A DNA stretch of 64,000 nt from Microvirga pakistanensis (GCF_004458765.1 NZ_SPJX01000510.1:1-64000), one strand, 5' to 3'; positions 18,128 through 26,059 are shown, counted from the stretch's first letter. The notes: generated from the letters alone by a model not told the origin. Made by a program: numbers and translations.

Positions 18128-18153
18128 TCTGGTGGTCTTTGCTACCGAAGGCT
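18128..18153 (+). repeat. 26-bp dispersed repeat, copy D
   Basis: TCTGGTGGTCTTTGCTACCG followed by AAGGCT lies just upstream of a terminator-like hairpin at 18159. Confidence 0.7.
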
Positions 18154-18158
18154 CCATC

Positions 18159-18193
18159 AAAGCCCGGCCGTTCCAACGAAGGGCGGGGCTTTT
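18159..18193 (+). terminator. Candidate rho-independent terminator
   Basis: AAAGCCC (18159-18165) pairs with GGGCTTT (18186-18192), and an inner CGTT/AACG stem helps close the loop. The stem ends in a short T run. It lies about 160 nt after the VOC gene and could end that transcript. Confidence 0.55.
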
Positions 18194-18332
18194 CGTGCCT
18201 TCAGCCGGCGGGCGATGTGCAAGCGGGCAGCGGCCGGAGGCGTGGCGACCCTGACCACGCCGGAGGGGCTGATGCTGCTGGGAGCGACGAGATCGCGTTC
18301 GTGGTGGGTCGGCAGCCCTGTGGACTACGCGC

Positions 18333-18947
18333 TTATGCCGCCTCGGGAGCCTCGCGTCGCTTTGATGCCTTGAAGAGGTTGCGGCCGACGGCATACGCAG
18401 CATCGGGATGAGAACATGGATTCTGCGTTTCCGCTGGGACAAGGAGCTCTGACGCCCCAATGGGTGCGCCGCAGTAATCAAAGATCCCGTGATCGATCTG
18501 TGTTCTCATGGCGCCGAAGTAGCCGTGACGGGCATAAGTTCGCAGATCGGCGCCGCCAATGGCAACGAGGTGAACCCGAAGGTGGCGAAGTTTCTTTACG
18601 ATCTTGCCATCCGGGCCCTCATCGTAGGCCCAGCCATTGGCAAACACACGATCGATCCATCCCTTGAGCAGGCCAGGCATCGACCACCAGTACACGGGAT
18701 AGACCAGCACGAGCGCGTCGGCCCGATCGATCCTCGCCTGCTCGGCGGCAACATCAGCGGGGGGTGGCGCCTCCCTGCGAAAGAGAGCGACGTCGGCTGC
18801 CGTGAACCGCGGATCGAATCCTTCCGCCGCAAGATCCGCGATTTCGAACGTATGGCCGGAGGAGGACACGCCCTCGGCAAGATGGTCGGCGACACTGTGG
18901 GTGAGTGACTTGGGATCGGGATGCGCAACGACGATGAGGGCGTGCAT
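18333..18947 (-). CDS. NAD(P)H-dependent flavin oxidoreductase (quinone reductase, flavodoxin-like fold)
   Basis: This 204-aa protein starts HALIVVAHPDPKSLTHSVAD, the FMN/FAD-phosphate loop of NQO1/KefF/MdaB-type reductases. It continues with DALVLVYPVYWWSMPGLLKG and WIDRVFANGWAYDEG, the conserved flavin- and substrate-binding segments. Such enzymes reduce quinones or electrophiles by two electrons. AGGAG precedes the ATG. The gene diverges from a tetR gene across a 78-bp gap with a palindromic operator, so it is probably TetR-repressed and induced by an electrophilic compound. Confidence 0.9.
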   Translation of the reverse strand: MHALIVVAHPDPKSLTHSVADHLAEGVSSSGHTFEIADLAAEGFDPRFTAADVALFRREAPPPADVAAEQARIDRADALVLVYPVYWWSMPGLLKGWIDRVFANGWAYDEGPDGKIVKKLRHLRVHLVAIGGADLRTYARHGYFGAMRTQIDHGIFDYCGAPIGASELLVPAETQNPCSHPDAAYAVGRNLFKASKRREAPEAA

Positions 18948-18968
18948 GGCAACACTCCTGGTAAGTGA

Positions 18969-18997
18969 TTGCAGCTTAGAGCTAAAGCTAATATACT
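18969..18997 (+). promoter_or_regulatory. Promoter of the tetR gene
   Basis: A -35 hexamer TTGCAG (18969-18974), a 17-nt spacer and a -10 hexamer TATACT (18992-18997) form a good sigma-70-type promoter directed into the regulator gene at 19026. Confidence 0.65.
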
Positions 18998-18998
18998 T

Positions 18999-19013
18999 TT
19001 AGTAAGTTACTAA
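18999..19013. promoter_or_regulatory. TetR-type operator palindrome
   Basis: TTAGTAAGTTACTAA is a perfect 7-1-7 inverted repeat. It sits immediately after the -10 element of the tetR promoter and within the 78-bp gap to the divergent reductase gene. One bound TetR dimer there could block both promoters. Confidence 0.75.
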
Positions 19014-19025
19014 TGGTATATAAGC

Positions 19026-19649
19026 ATGTCAACCGCCCGCACGAGAGAACAGGCTTCCAAGCTCAGGCCACGCCGCCGCTTGTCCCGGGAGGAGCGGCAT
19101 CGCCAACTCCTGGATGCGGCCTGGCGGCTGGTGCGCGAGGAAGGCACCGACGCCTTGACCCTCCCGAGGCTGTCGGATGAGGCCGATGTCACCAAGCCGG
19201 TCGTCTATGATCATTTCGGCACACGCGACGGCCTGCTGATCGCGCTCTACAGGGATTTCGACACCCGACAGACGGCAATCTTCGACGCAGCACTTGGGTC
19301 CAGCGAGCCGACGTTGGAAGGGACAGCCAGGGTTATCGCCACCTCCTATGTCGAATGCGTCCTTGAGCAAGGGCGCGAGATGCCGGGCGTGCTGGCCGCC
19401 TTAGTGGGCTCGCCCGAGATGGAAGCGGTGAAACGGGAGTACCAAGTGGCCTTCATTGAAAGGTGCCGCAGGGCGCTGACTGCTTTCACCGGGCCGCGAG
19501 GTGTTGCGCAGGCCGCCTTCTGGGCCATGCTTGGAGCCGCCGACGCCCTGTCCCATGCCGCCGTCACCGGCGAGATTACGGCTCGACAGGCACAGGACGA
19601 GCTTTTCGAGACGATCATGTCGATCGTCAGCCGAAGCTCCGGGCATTGA
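19026..19649 (+). CDS. TetR family transcriptional regulator
   Basis: In this 207-aa protein, residues ~20-70 form the TetR helix-turn-helix (RHRQLLDAAWRLVREEGTDA, then ADVTKPVVYDHFGTRDGLLI). The remainder is an all-helical ligand and dimer domain. It diverges from a quinone-reductase gene, and its own promoter carries a perfect palindrome, so autoregulation plus control of the neighbour is likely. The ribosome binding site is weak. Confidence 0.9.
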   Translation: MSTARTREQASKLRPRRRLSREERHRQLLDAAWRLVREEGTDALTLPRLSDEADVTKPVVYDHFGTRDGLLIALYRDFDTRQTAIFDAALGSSEPTLEGTARVIATSYVECVLEQGREMPGVLAALVGSPEMEAVKREYQVAFIERCRRALTAFTGPRGVAQAAFWAMLGAADALSHAAVTGEITARQAQDELFETIMSIVSRSSGH

Positions 19650-19987
19650 GGCAAGGGGCCGCTTCAGGTCAAACTTTCACATTCCGTCTGCTCAACGAAG
19701 GTCGGCTTTTGAGCGTTGAAGCAGACCAAGCCGCAACGTCTCGGATGTGCTATCAGCCGACTTTCCGGCATGTACAACTTGGCGGTCAGTGTAGGCAGAC
19801 CGGATCAATGCCTTGTAGCGGCTACGAAGCCGTCCTATTGTCCCGAGATCGAGACTGGCTGACGACTGAGCTGCTGTGCCCTTCCGTGCACCTGCACGGG
19901 CGATCTCCCCAAGTATCGATACTCATCCAGCCAAGCCGCTGACGCATCTTGGCTTAGGTTGCTTATCAAATGGGAAAGGAGTTCCCC
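19650..19987. promoter_or_regulatory. Upstream region of the first cold-shock gene
   Basis: This is 338 bp without a gene. It holds two perfect palindromes, CCGTGCACCTGCACGG (19884-19899) and AGTATCGATACT (19912-19923), 65-105 nt before the csp start. They could be leader hairpins or operators. It does not share the leader of the other two csp genes. Confidence 0.4.
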
Positions 19988-20197
19988 ATGGCGACAGGTA
20001 CGGTGAAGTGGTACAACGAAACAAAGGGCTATGGCTTCATTCAGCCTGACAACGGTGGCAAGGACGTTTTCGTCCATGCAACCGCGCTGGAGCGCGCCGG
20101 CCTGCGTAGCCTGGCCGAGGGCCAGAAGGTCTCCTACGACATCGAAACCGATCGCCGCACGGGCAAGGAATCGGCAGGAAACCTGAAGACAGCCTGA
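19988..20197 (+). CDS. Cold-shock protein (CspA family)
   Basis: This 69-aa single cold-shock domain protein has RNP1 KGYGFIQP and RNP2 VFVHATAL, the nucleic-acid-binding motifs. It acts as an RNA chaperone in the cytoplasm. ATG 19988 was chosen because AAAGGAG lies just upstream and the family starts [10 protein letters not shown]; an ATG at 19970 in the same frame overlaps that site. It is more divergent from the csp genes at 20943 and 26216 than those are from each other. Confidence 0.93.
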   Translation: MATGTVKWYNETKGYGFIQPDNGGKDVFVHATALERAGLRSLAEGQKVSYDIETDRRTGKESAGNLKTA

Positions 20198-20226
20198 TCG
20201 AACCCTCTGGTCATTCATTTCGCGAG

Positions 20227-20262
20227 AGAGGCCGCTCCGACTTGGGGCGGCCTCTGCGTTTT
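20227..20262 (+). terminator. Rho-independent terminator of csp gene
   Basis: AGAGGCCGC (20227-20235) and GCGGCCTCT (20247-20255) form a perfect 9-bp stem with an 11-nt loop, followed by GCGTTTT. Confidence 0.82.
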
Positions 20263-20311
20263 GGCCTATGAGGCATCCTGGTGCGTACAGCCATGCAAAG
20301 GAACCTGACCA

Positions 20312-20539
20312 TTGGCCCGCAAAAAGTCAAAGCTCCTAGAGAGCGGCTATGCCCTCTTCGACGTTCTCCACGAGCATGGCTCCCGCAGCTCGAACTGGCG
20401 CGTCCCGCGCTCCCTTCTGGGTGGGCTCGACGGCGATGAGCCGGCCCGGAAAGCCCTCGAGGAGCAGGACAACGCCCTCGCCGAGAGAGCCGGCCGCCCC
20501 CGCGTTCTGATCAAGGAGATTACGCGCTCACCCGTCTAG
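20312..20539 (+). CDS. Small hypothetical protein
   Basis: This 75-aa protein, rich in charged residues, starts ARKKSKLLESGYALFDVLHE and has no signal peptide or membrane segment. The start is TTG 20312, supported by AAGGA about 10 nt upstream. It lies between terminators, so it is a single-gene unit. Family unknown to me; the composition (KR at the N-terminus, acidic middle) suggests a soluble or nucleic-acid-associated protein, which is only inference. Confidence 0.62.
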   Translation: MARKKSKLLESGYALFDVLHEHGSRSSNWRVPRSLLGGLDGDEPARKALEEQDNALAERAGRPRVLIKEITRSPV

Positions 20540-20752
20540 CGTGAGCCGCTCCCCGCCGCCCGGGGAGCGGAGCTGGGCTTGCCCCAGCTGATGCTTGGCA
20601 CAGGGCAAGTCCTCCCTGCGATCATAGTCATTGCCGGTGAGATCGGAAGATCCCGGGCTCGTCGTCAGAGATTGTCCTAGCGTTATCGGAAAGCAAAATA
20701 GGGAAGCAAATCCTTCTGTCCCATGCTCTTCGAGCAATCCCGATCCTTCCTC

Positions 20753-20780
20753 TTGTAAAAATCCCGCCAATCCCTATATT
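20753..20780 (+). promoter_or_regulatory. Promoter of the second cold-shock gene
   Basis: -35 TTGTAA (20753-20758), a 16-nt spacer and -10 TATATT (20775-20780). The -10 and downstream sequence is conserved at the other csp locus (26048). Confidence 0.65.
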
Positions 20781-20786
20781 TTTATT

Positions 20787-20942
20787 ATCGACTTTGGCCG
20801 GACAATCGGGCCGTTTCGCTGTTGGCTCTGCCAGGCGCACGTTCAGACACTCTTTCCAAACATCGACGAACCCGAGACTGAGGTCGCGCTTTCGCGTGCC
20901 TTGGCTCACGTGCATCTGCATCAACCGCGAAAGGTTACCCCC
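20787..20942 (+). promoter_or_regulatory. Long conserved 5' leader of csp gene, copy 1
   Basis: About 156 nt lie between the predicted transcription start and the ATG, with no ORF. The sequence closely matches the leader at 26060-26215, including TTTGGCCGGACAATCGG, CCAGGCGCACGTTC and CTCACGTGCATCTGCA. Long structured leaders are known in E. coli cspA, where they act as RNA thermosensors; that role here is inferred. Confidence 0.65.
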
Positions 20943-21152
20943 ATGATCATGGGCACTGTGAAATTCTACAACGACATGAAGGGCTTTGGCTTCATCCAGC
21001 CGGATAACGGCGACAAGGACGTGTTCGTCCACGCCACCGCCCTCGAGCGCGCCGGCATGCGCAACCTTGTTGAAGGCCAGAAGGTCTCCTTTGACACGGC
21101 TGAGGACCGCCGCTCCGGCAAGATCGCCGTCAACAACATCCAGAAGGCGTAA
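20943..21152 (+). CDS. Cold-shock protein (CspA family)
   Basis: This 69-aa cold-shock domain protein has RNP1 KGFGFIQP and RNP2 VFVHATAL. It differs from the protein at 26216 at only about six positions, so the two are recent duplicates. A second ATG at 20949 is possible. A GAAAGG ribosome-binding-like sequence is conserved before both starts. It has its own promoter, long leader and terminator. Confidence 0.93.
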   Translation: MIMGTVKFYNDMKGFGFIQPDNGDKDVFVHATALERAGMRNLVEGQKVSFDTAEDRRSGKIAVNNIQKA

Positions 21153-21188
21153 GGATGTTTGGGCGCCAACCTTGAGCGCCGTCTACGG

Positions 21189-21218
21189 AGCCGCTCCCCT
21201 GTGGGCGGCTTCTTCTTT
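21189..21218 (+). terminator. Rho-independent terminator of second csp gene
   Basis: AGCCGC (21189-21194) and GCGGCT (21205-21210), helped by CCC/GGG pairing inside, followed by TCTTCTTT. Confidence 0.7.
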
Positions 21219-21259
21219 GCAAAGCTCCATCGAATGATGGTCAGACTGACGAGGAAGCG

Positions 21260-21460
21260 ATGAACACGTTTCGAAAATCAACTCCGTCAAAATCGGTCAT
21301 GTTCATGGTGAACTATGACGATGGGCGCACGGCCTATCTGTGGATCGACGATCCTGCGAAGGCGAACGATACCTGGGCCGTCGGCGTGATTGCCCAAGCC
21401 CAGCAAGAGCAAGGCTCCCTGCCGGAAGGCACCATCACCAGCATCAGGCGTGTCCGATAA
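21260..21460 (+). CDS. Small hypothetical protein
   Basis: This 66-aa protein contains VMFMVNYDDGRTAYLWIDDP and ends PEGTITSIRRVR. It is soluble with mixed alpha/beta character and an unknown family. GAGGAAGCG precedes the ATG. It lies 37 bp before the DUF6481 gene and may be co-transcribed with it. Confidence 0.65.
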   Translation: MNTFRKSTPSKSVMFMVNYDDGRTAYLWIDDPAKANDTWAVGVIAQAQQEQGSLPEGTITSIRRVR

Positions 21461-21497
21461 TCGGCACAGATCAGATGAGGCAGACGTATTGAGATCA

Positions 21498-21854
21498 ATG
21501 AGCGGAATGAAACAGAAAGATTTTGGCGAACGGCTGAATGCCGCCAGGGACGCAAAGCAGGCGATGGCGGCCAAGTTCCGTCAGAGGCCCGGTCCAGATG
21601 ACCCTGCGGTTGCGGAACGGCGGGCTGCTCGGACGGCCGTGAGCGCCGCGCGGGATGCTCGTGCAGCAGAGCGGGAAGCCCAACGCCTTGCCGAGAACGC
21701 CCGCATTGCCGCGGAGCGTGAGGCCCTTGCGGCTGAACAAGCCGAGCAAGACAAGCGTGCGGCTGCCGAAAAGACAGAGAACGAAATCAGGCTGGGGGCC
21801 GAGCGCAAGGCCGCTCGTGATGCTCGTTACGCGGCCCGCAAAGCACGGAAGTAG
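21498..21854 (+). CDS. DUF6481 family protein
   Basis: This 118-aa, highly charged Ala/Arg/Glu-rich protein is probably one long helix or coiled coil (RLAENARIAAEREALAAEQA). The start GMKQKDFGERLNAARDAKQA and the AVAERRAARTAVSAARDARA region fit DUF6481, small proteins of alphaproteobacteria without known function. The ATG at 21498 was preferred over an in-frame upstream start that overlaps the preceding gene. A 17-bp perfect inverted repeat follows the stop codon. Confidence 0.78.
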   Translation: MSGMKQKDFGERLNAARDAKQAMAAKFRQRPGPDDPAVAERRAARTAVSAARDARAAEREAQRLAENARIAAEREALAAEQAEQDKRAAAEKTENEIRLGAERKAARDARYAARKARK

Positions 21855-21858
21855 CGGG

Positions 21859-21900
21859 TTGCATCCAGCGGTCTCGTGTGAATGAGACCGCTGGATGCAA
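21859..21900 (+). repeat. Perfect 17-bp inverted repeat, possible terminator
   Basis: TTGCATCCAGCGGTCTC (21859-21875) and its exact reverse complement (21884-21900) flank an 8-nt loop, just after the DUF6481 stop. No T tract follows. Its right arm overlaps a coding relic at 21891. Confidence 0.75.
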
Positions 21901-21968
21901 GCGATCTACGCCGCCGCAAGCTGATCAACCACGTACTGGCCGACTTCGACCATTTGCTCGGCAAGTAA
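21891..21968 (+). pseudogene. 3' fragment of a gene paralogous to the one at 27162
   Basis: The frame LDASDLRRRKLINHVLADFD then HLLGK and stop matches the C-terminus of the protein at 27162 (LDASDLRRRRLIDRVLADFD then HLLDK). Only the last 25 codons remain and there is no start, so this is a relic of a duplicated gene. Confidence 0.75.
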
Positions 21969-22003
21969 AATTAAAGTCAGTAGCGCTTTCTGAAGAGCTG
22001 ATC

Positions 22004-22684
22004 ATGATCCCTTGGGTCCTCCTTGACACGGCAAAGATCCCCGGTAGCTGGGGCGAGTTGCGCCTCAAGAAGCGTGGGGCCGAGTTCTCCATCATGTTGG
22101 GCAGCAACGAGTTGATGAATAGCCGCCTCAGCGGTTCCGAGGAGGCGCTTGCTCAGTTAACTTGTTCGAGAATTCGTCAGTGTCAGAAGCCGCAGGTCCT
22201 TATTGGGGGACTGGGGATGGGCTTTACGCTTCGTGCTGCGCTCGCCGAACTCGGGCCTGATGCTCAGGTCACTGTGGCTGAACTACTACCGGCTGTTGTG
22301 ACATGGGCGCGAGGTCCCATGGCCGAAGTATTCGGCGATAGCCTTGCCGATCCCCGCGTCACCATCGTCGAAGGGGATGTCGGTAGCCTGATAAGATCGA
22401 GCCGATCCGCTTACGATGTGATCCTGTTGGATGTCGACAACGGACCCGAGGGTCTGACACGCAAGGCCAATGACAGCCTCTACGAATTATCCGGACTTAG
22501 CTCTGTTCGGACAGCACTGACTCCTGGTGGTGTCTTTGCTGTTTGGTCGTCCGCACCGAATAGAGCCTTTACCCAGCGCCTGCACAAGGCGGGATTTCGT
22601 GTGGATGAGGTCAGCGCTCGCGCCAATGGAGCACGTAGGGGCGCAAGACACACGATCTGGATTGCGACCAAGCAAGGTGCCTAA
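22004..22684 (+). CDS. Spermidine-synthase-like methyltransferase-fold protein
   Basis: This 226-aa protein has a Rossmann-like methyltransferase/spermidine-synthase fold: VLIGGLGMGFTLRAALAELG is the glycine-rich nucleotide loop, QVTVAELLPAVVTWARG has the acidic ribose-binding residue, and YDVILLDVDNGPEGLT matches the catalytic-Asp region. The N-terminal beta domain of true spermidine synthases is shortened. It may use S-adenosylmethionine or its decarboxylated form; the substrate is unknown. No strong ribosome binding site is seen, and upstream in-frame codons would run through the relic. Confidence 0.78.
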   Translation: MIPWVLLDTAKIPGSWGELRLKKRGAEFSIMLGSNELMNSRLSGSEEALAQLTCSRIRQCQKPQVLIGGLGMGFTLRAALAELGPDAQVTVAELLPAVVTWARGPMAEVFGDSLADPRVTIVEGDVGSLIRSSRSAYDVILLDVDNGPEGLTRKANDSLYELSGLSSVRTALTPGGVFAVWSSAPNRAFTQRLHKAGFRVDEVSARANGARRGARHTIWIATKQGA

Positions 22685-22722
22685 CCTGCGTCGCAGGCGC
22701 AAAGCCAGAGAGACAATGCCAC

Positions 22723-23829
22723 GTGGACTTTGCGTGCTTTCGACGGCCGAGACTGGGTGTTCGCTGCTCAAAACACTCAGCAAAGGTCTGGATCAGGTCA
22801 AAGGCGAAAGCTTACGGTGACACCATCTCCTCGCGGATTGGGATCCTTTTCGCCGCCGCACTGATCCCTCTCCTGATCGGCACCGTGTTCGCGGCGGTCC
22901 ACCATGCCGAGGTTATCGCGCGCCGCACGGGAGAGCCCTACGGCACCCTGGTCCTCACCGTTGCCGTCACAGTGATCGAGGTTGCACTCATCGCCTCCAT
23001 CATGCTGAGCAGCGAGAGCAGCCCGGTGCTTGCTCGTGACACGGTGTTTTCGGTAATCATGATCGTTAGCAATGGCCTCGTCGGCCTATGTATCCTGCTC
23101 GGTGGGCTGCGTTATCGCGAACAAGGCTTTCGGGTGACGGGCGCAAGTGCCTACCTCGTCGTTCTTATCGTGCTCGCAACCCTCACCCTCGTTCTGCCGA
23201 ACTACACGCAGGCACGCCTCGGGCCGTTCTATTCGCCCAGCCAACTCATCTTCGTGACCCTGATCACCCTGGCTCTCTATGGCGTGTTCCTCTACATCCA
23301 AACTGTGCGCGACAGGGATTACTTCCTCGTGCTCGACACAGAGGGTCTGGGCGCAAGCTCGGAGGTGCCTCGAAACCGCGCAGTTCTGGTGAGCGCGGCT
23401 CTGCTCGTCCTGTCGCTCAGCGCCGTCATCCTGCTCTCGAAGATGTTCGCTGCTGTCGTGCAGGCGGGCACGACGCTCGTTGGCGCTCCTGAGGCCGTCG
23501 TAGGGGTCGTTGTGGCCCTGCTGGTTCTGCTGCCGGAGAGCGTCGCGGCGGTTCGGGCGGCGCAGGAAAATCAGCTGCAGAAGAGCCTCAATCTGGCCCT
23601 CGGCTCGTCACTGGCCACCATCAGCCTGACGATTCCCACGGTTGTAGCGGTCAACTTCAGGCTCCAGAAGGACCTCGTGTTGGGGCTTGATGGCGAGGAC
23701 ACCGTGCTGCTCATGCTCACGGCTGTCGCGAGCCTTCTCACCTTCGGTACCGGGCGGACCAACATTCTCAACGGCTTCGTCCATCTCGTGATCTTTGCGA
23801 CGTTCATGTTCCTCGTGTTCGTCCCTTAG
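22723..23829 (+). CDS. Calcium/proton antiporter, ChaA-like (CaCA family)
   Basis: This protein of about 368 aa has roughly 11 hydrophobic segments. The two internally repeated CaCA alpha motifs are visible as GTLVLTVAVTVIEVALIASI and PEAVVGVVVALLVLLPESVA, each with the acidic residue used for cation binding. This is the ChaA type (E. coli ChaA has 366 aa), which exports Ca2+, Na+ or K+ against H+. The first ~30 residues (MDFACFRRPRLGV) are atypical, so translation may start later, near the VTPSS/DTISSRIG region. It stands alone. Confidence 0.88.
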   Translation: MDFACFRRPRLGVRCSKHSAKVWIRSKAKAYGDTISSRIGILFAAALIPLLIGTVFAAVHHAEVIARRTGEPYGTLVLTVAVTVIEVALIASIMLSSESSPVLARDTVFSVIMIVSNGLVGLCILLGGLRYREQGFRVTGASAYLVVLIVLATLTLVLPNYTQARLGPFYSPSQLIFVTLITLALYGVFLYIQTVRDRDYFLVLDTEGLGASSEVPRNRAVLVSAALLVLSLSAVILLSKMFAAVVQAGTTLVGAPEAVVGVVVALLVLLPESVAAVRAAQENQLQKSLNLALGSSLATISLTIPTVVAVNFRLQKDLVLGLDGEDTVLLMLTAVASLLTFGTGRTNILNGFVHLVIFATFMFLVFVP

Positions 23830-24066
23830 AGGAGGACGTCGCTCGGGATTAGTGCTCGACCACCTTCTGATCGAGGACGGATTTCCCCATCGCCATAGCC
23901 CCGCCGGCCGCTAAGCTAAACCTGCGATGCCGGAGCGGGTTGCCCTTCCAGGCGCCTCACTGCTTTCCGGATGGCGTTGACAACATCCTGAGCGGTTCCG
24001 AGAAAAACCTTTATGCATACCGGTCACACTCCCTGCGACACAGCTACCCTGAGGCGGTTGACCCGC
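23830..24066. other. Intergenic region
   Basis: This is about 237 bp between the converging antiporter and DUF6894 genes. I see no gene and no strong terminator. Confidence 0.4.
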
Positions 24067-24420
24067 TCAGCCTAACCACCCGGCCTTGGGATCCAGCGCT
24101 TCCGAGAACATCATCGTCAAGACAGGCTGATTGGCTCTGTCCATGATCTTGATGCGCCAGCTTCGGAGATCCTCGCCCTTTTGATCCCCTTCTGCGATCA
24201 TGTCGCGAACCTTAGCGGTGACAGCAACTCGCATAGCCTGAAGGTCAGAATATACCTGCCCTTCGGGATCCTCGATCACGCCGCCCCCGGTCCGGACGTT
24301 GAAGTAGTAGAGAACCGGCTTTGCCTTGGATGGAGGATGCGGCTTTTGCGAAGCCCCGAGCATAGCAAAGCACTGGGCCGCCAAGCGGGTCCAGAGAAAT
24401 ATAGCTATTACGCCAGTCAT
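24067..24420 (-). CDS. DUF6894 family protein
   Basis: This is a 117-aa frame. From residue ~36 it reads VLYYFNVRTGGGVIEDPEGQ, then SDLQAMRVAVTAKVRDMIAE and LTMMFSEAL, which is the DUF6894 pattern of small alphaproteobacterial proteins of unknown function. The first ~20 residues are hydrophobic and may be a leader or simply 5' of the true start; an internal ATG (MLGASQK) is an alternative. Confidence 0.7.
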   Translation of the reverse strand: MTGVIAIFLWTRLAAQCFAMLGASQKPHPPSKAKPVLYYFNVRTGGGVIEDPEGQVYSDLQAMRVAVTAKVRDMIAEGDQKGEDLRSWRIKIMDRANQPVLTMMFSEALDPKAGWLG

Positions 24421-24460
24421 GATCGGCGTGCTCGATGTGGAGATATCACAAGGCTGTAAG

Positions 24461-24970
24461 CTAGAACTTGTCTAGCTCCGCCTGTTCCTCAGCCGCGGCC
24501 TGTGGCGAACTCCGCACCACTCCCTCAGCGGCTGTACTGAGCCGCTGATACACGCCCAACCCGACAACCATGGCAACCCCGCCAAACAGCAGGAGCGTGG
24601 GGTAGAGCATCATCGACATGTCCTGCCCCTTACTTGTCTGGAAGACGGCCACCAGTGCCTCCAGGAATACCGCGATGCTGATGGTGGAAACGAACTTGGT
24701 AATGCTGCGCCGCGCTTGGCCAGCATTCCGCATCTGAGCGGGGTCGATGACCTCTTCTTCAAGAATGTACTTGGCGACCTCAAAGACAGCGATGGCGATT
24801 ACCATGTAGCCGACCAAGTCAAGAAGTGCTCGGCCAATATCCTGTTCCGGCGCGCTGAAGGCGGAGACCTGTTGCAGGCCGGCAAAGACGATGAGGCCGC
24901 CCGCAACGACCATCAAGGCGATGCTGACGGCGCAGAACACCAGCCGCGTGAGGAGTTGATACAGCCACAT
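24461..24970 (-). CDS. Hypothetical membrane protein
   Basis: This 169-aa protein has four hydrophobic segments (LVFCAVSIALMVVAGGLIVF; GYMVIAIAVFEVAKYIL; ISIAVFLEALVAVF; PTLLLFGGVAMVVGLGVYQR) and a charged loop EEEVIDPAQMRNAGQARRSI. The C-terminal tail is Glu/Ala-rich. This resembles small inner-membrane proteins annotated as general-glycosylation-like, without known function. ATG 24970 was chosen for the AGGAG before it. It lies 40 bp upstream of the DUF6894 gene on the same strand. Confidence 0.75.
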   Translation of the reverse strand: MWLYQLLTRLVFCAVSIALMVVAGGLIVFAGLQQVSAFSAPEQDIGRALLDLVGYMVIAIAVFEVAKYILEEEVIDPAQMRNAGQARRSITKFVSTISIAVFLEALVAVFQTSKGQDMSMMLYPTLLLFGGVAMVVGLGVYQRLSTAAEGVVRSSPQAAAEEQAELDKF

Positions 24971-25303
24971 AGAGTGCTCCTGGGAGACCTGACGCCGATT
25001 AAGCCTCACCCGACCAGACGGTCCCACTAAGACATACGCTCGACCGGTGCGATCGGTTCATCAATCAAGCTCTTCGAAGCGGGCACTCGGGGCATGCTCC
25101 GCATTTGCCCTTCACCATGGCTCCATCCGGACATGCGCGATAGCCGAATTGCTCTGTCGTGTGGTGGCATCAAGGCTTGTCAGCTCCCCAAGCCACTCGT
25201 CTCCCGAAAACCGTGACGGGTCAGGCACCGGGAACCTTTCCAGTGGCGGTTCTTTATCAAGGATTATTCAGCAGCCCGGTGAGGCCCGGCTGATGGCGCC
25301 TTC
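24971..25303. other. Intergenic region, no gene seen
   Basis: About 330 bp upstream of the membrane-protein gene and of a decayed kinase. It probably holds the promoter of the minus-strand gene. I see no supported coding sequence. Confidence 0.4.
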
Positions 25304-25840
25304 ATGCCAAACAAGGATCTCCACCTTACGCTCTTTGGGTCGGAGTTCGACCGGGTGTTCGATGAGCACTCAAACGGTTCACGTGGTGGATCGGCCCGTA
25401 AGGGTAACAGTCCGGGCGATGCACGACTTCGGGATCGGGCACGCGACCGTCGCTTACGCCAACTGCTCGATGCCCTGCCGGCGGCGGTGTACACAACGGA
25501 TGCAGCCATTCCACTAGGAATGGCCATTCATGAGCTGACTTCGAACGCGGTCAGGTACGGGGCATTGTCTGTGCTGGGCGGATCCGTCCCGGTCCCATGG
25601 GCACTTATGAAAGAATCCGACCATTCCAAGCTCACTATCGACTGGATTGAGCGGAGCCGTCCGGCCATCAGCCCGCCGATTCGGAAGGGCTTTGGCTCCC
25701 AGATCTTGAGGTGTACTGAGCAATCAGATCGGTGCGTGCGCCATGATCTCCTACGAACCGGAAGGGCTGCGGGCGCACGTGGCGGTACCGCTTCCGTGTC
25801 GCATGTCTCTCCCCAGTCCAATGGATAGCGTCGCCCATCC
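25304..25840 (+). pseudogene. HWE-type histidine kinase relic, internally deleted and frameshifted
   Basis: The frame contains RQLLDALPAAVYTTDAA, the start of a PAS domain, which jumps directly to IPLGMAIHELTSNAVRYGAL, the N-box of an HWE/HisKA_2 kinase ATPase domain, then LTIDWIERSRP and GFGSQILR. The PAS core and phosphoacceptor region are missing. The usual C-terminal strand appears in another frame as SYEPEGLRAHVAVPLP. The deletion junction coincides with a perfect inverted repeat, CCATTCC-ACTA-GGAATGG (25506-25523). It cannot be functional. Confidence 0.82.
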
Positions 25841-26024
25841 TTAAGGCCCATCGCAAGCCGCCGTCGTTCTCCCGGATGTTGAGGCCTGCGGCAGTGGGCG
25901 ACCGTTCACGGGATGGGTTTGATCGATACTGAAGCCCCGCACCCTTGCTCAGCACAGTTCTGTCTTTGAATTTCGTCGAAAACAGCCAAGACTTGTCTAA
26001 ATCAACGGGAAAGACACACGGCAC

Positions 26025-26053
26025 TTGTTATCAACCTGGAAGAGACCTATATA
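26025..26053 (+). promoter_or_regulatory. Promoter of the third cold-shock gene
   Basis: -35 TTGTTA (26025-26030), a 17-nt spacer and -10 TATATA (26048-26053). The distance from the -10 to the csp ATG is 168 nt, the same as at 20775. Confidence 0.65.
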
Positions 26054-26059
26054 GATATT

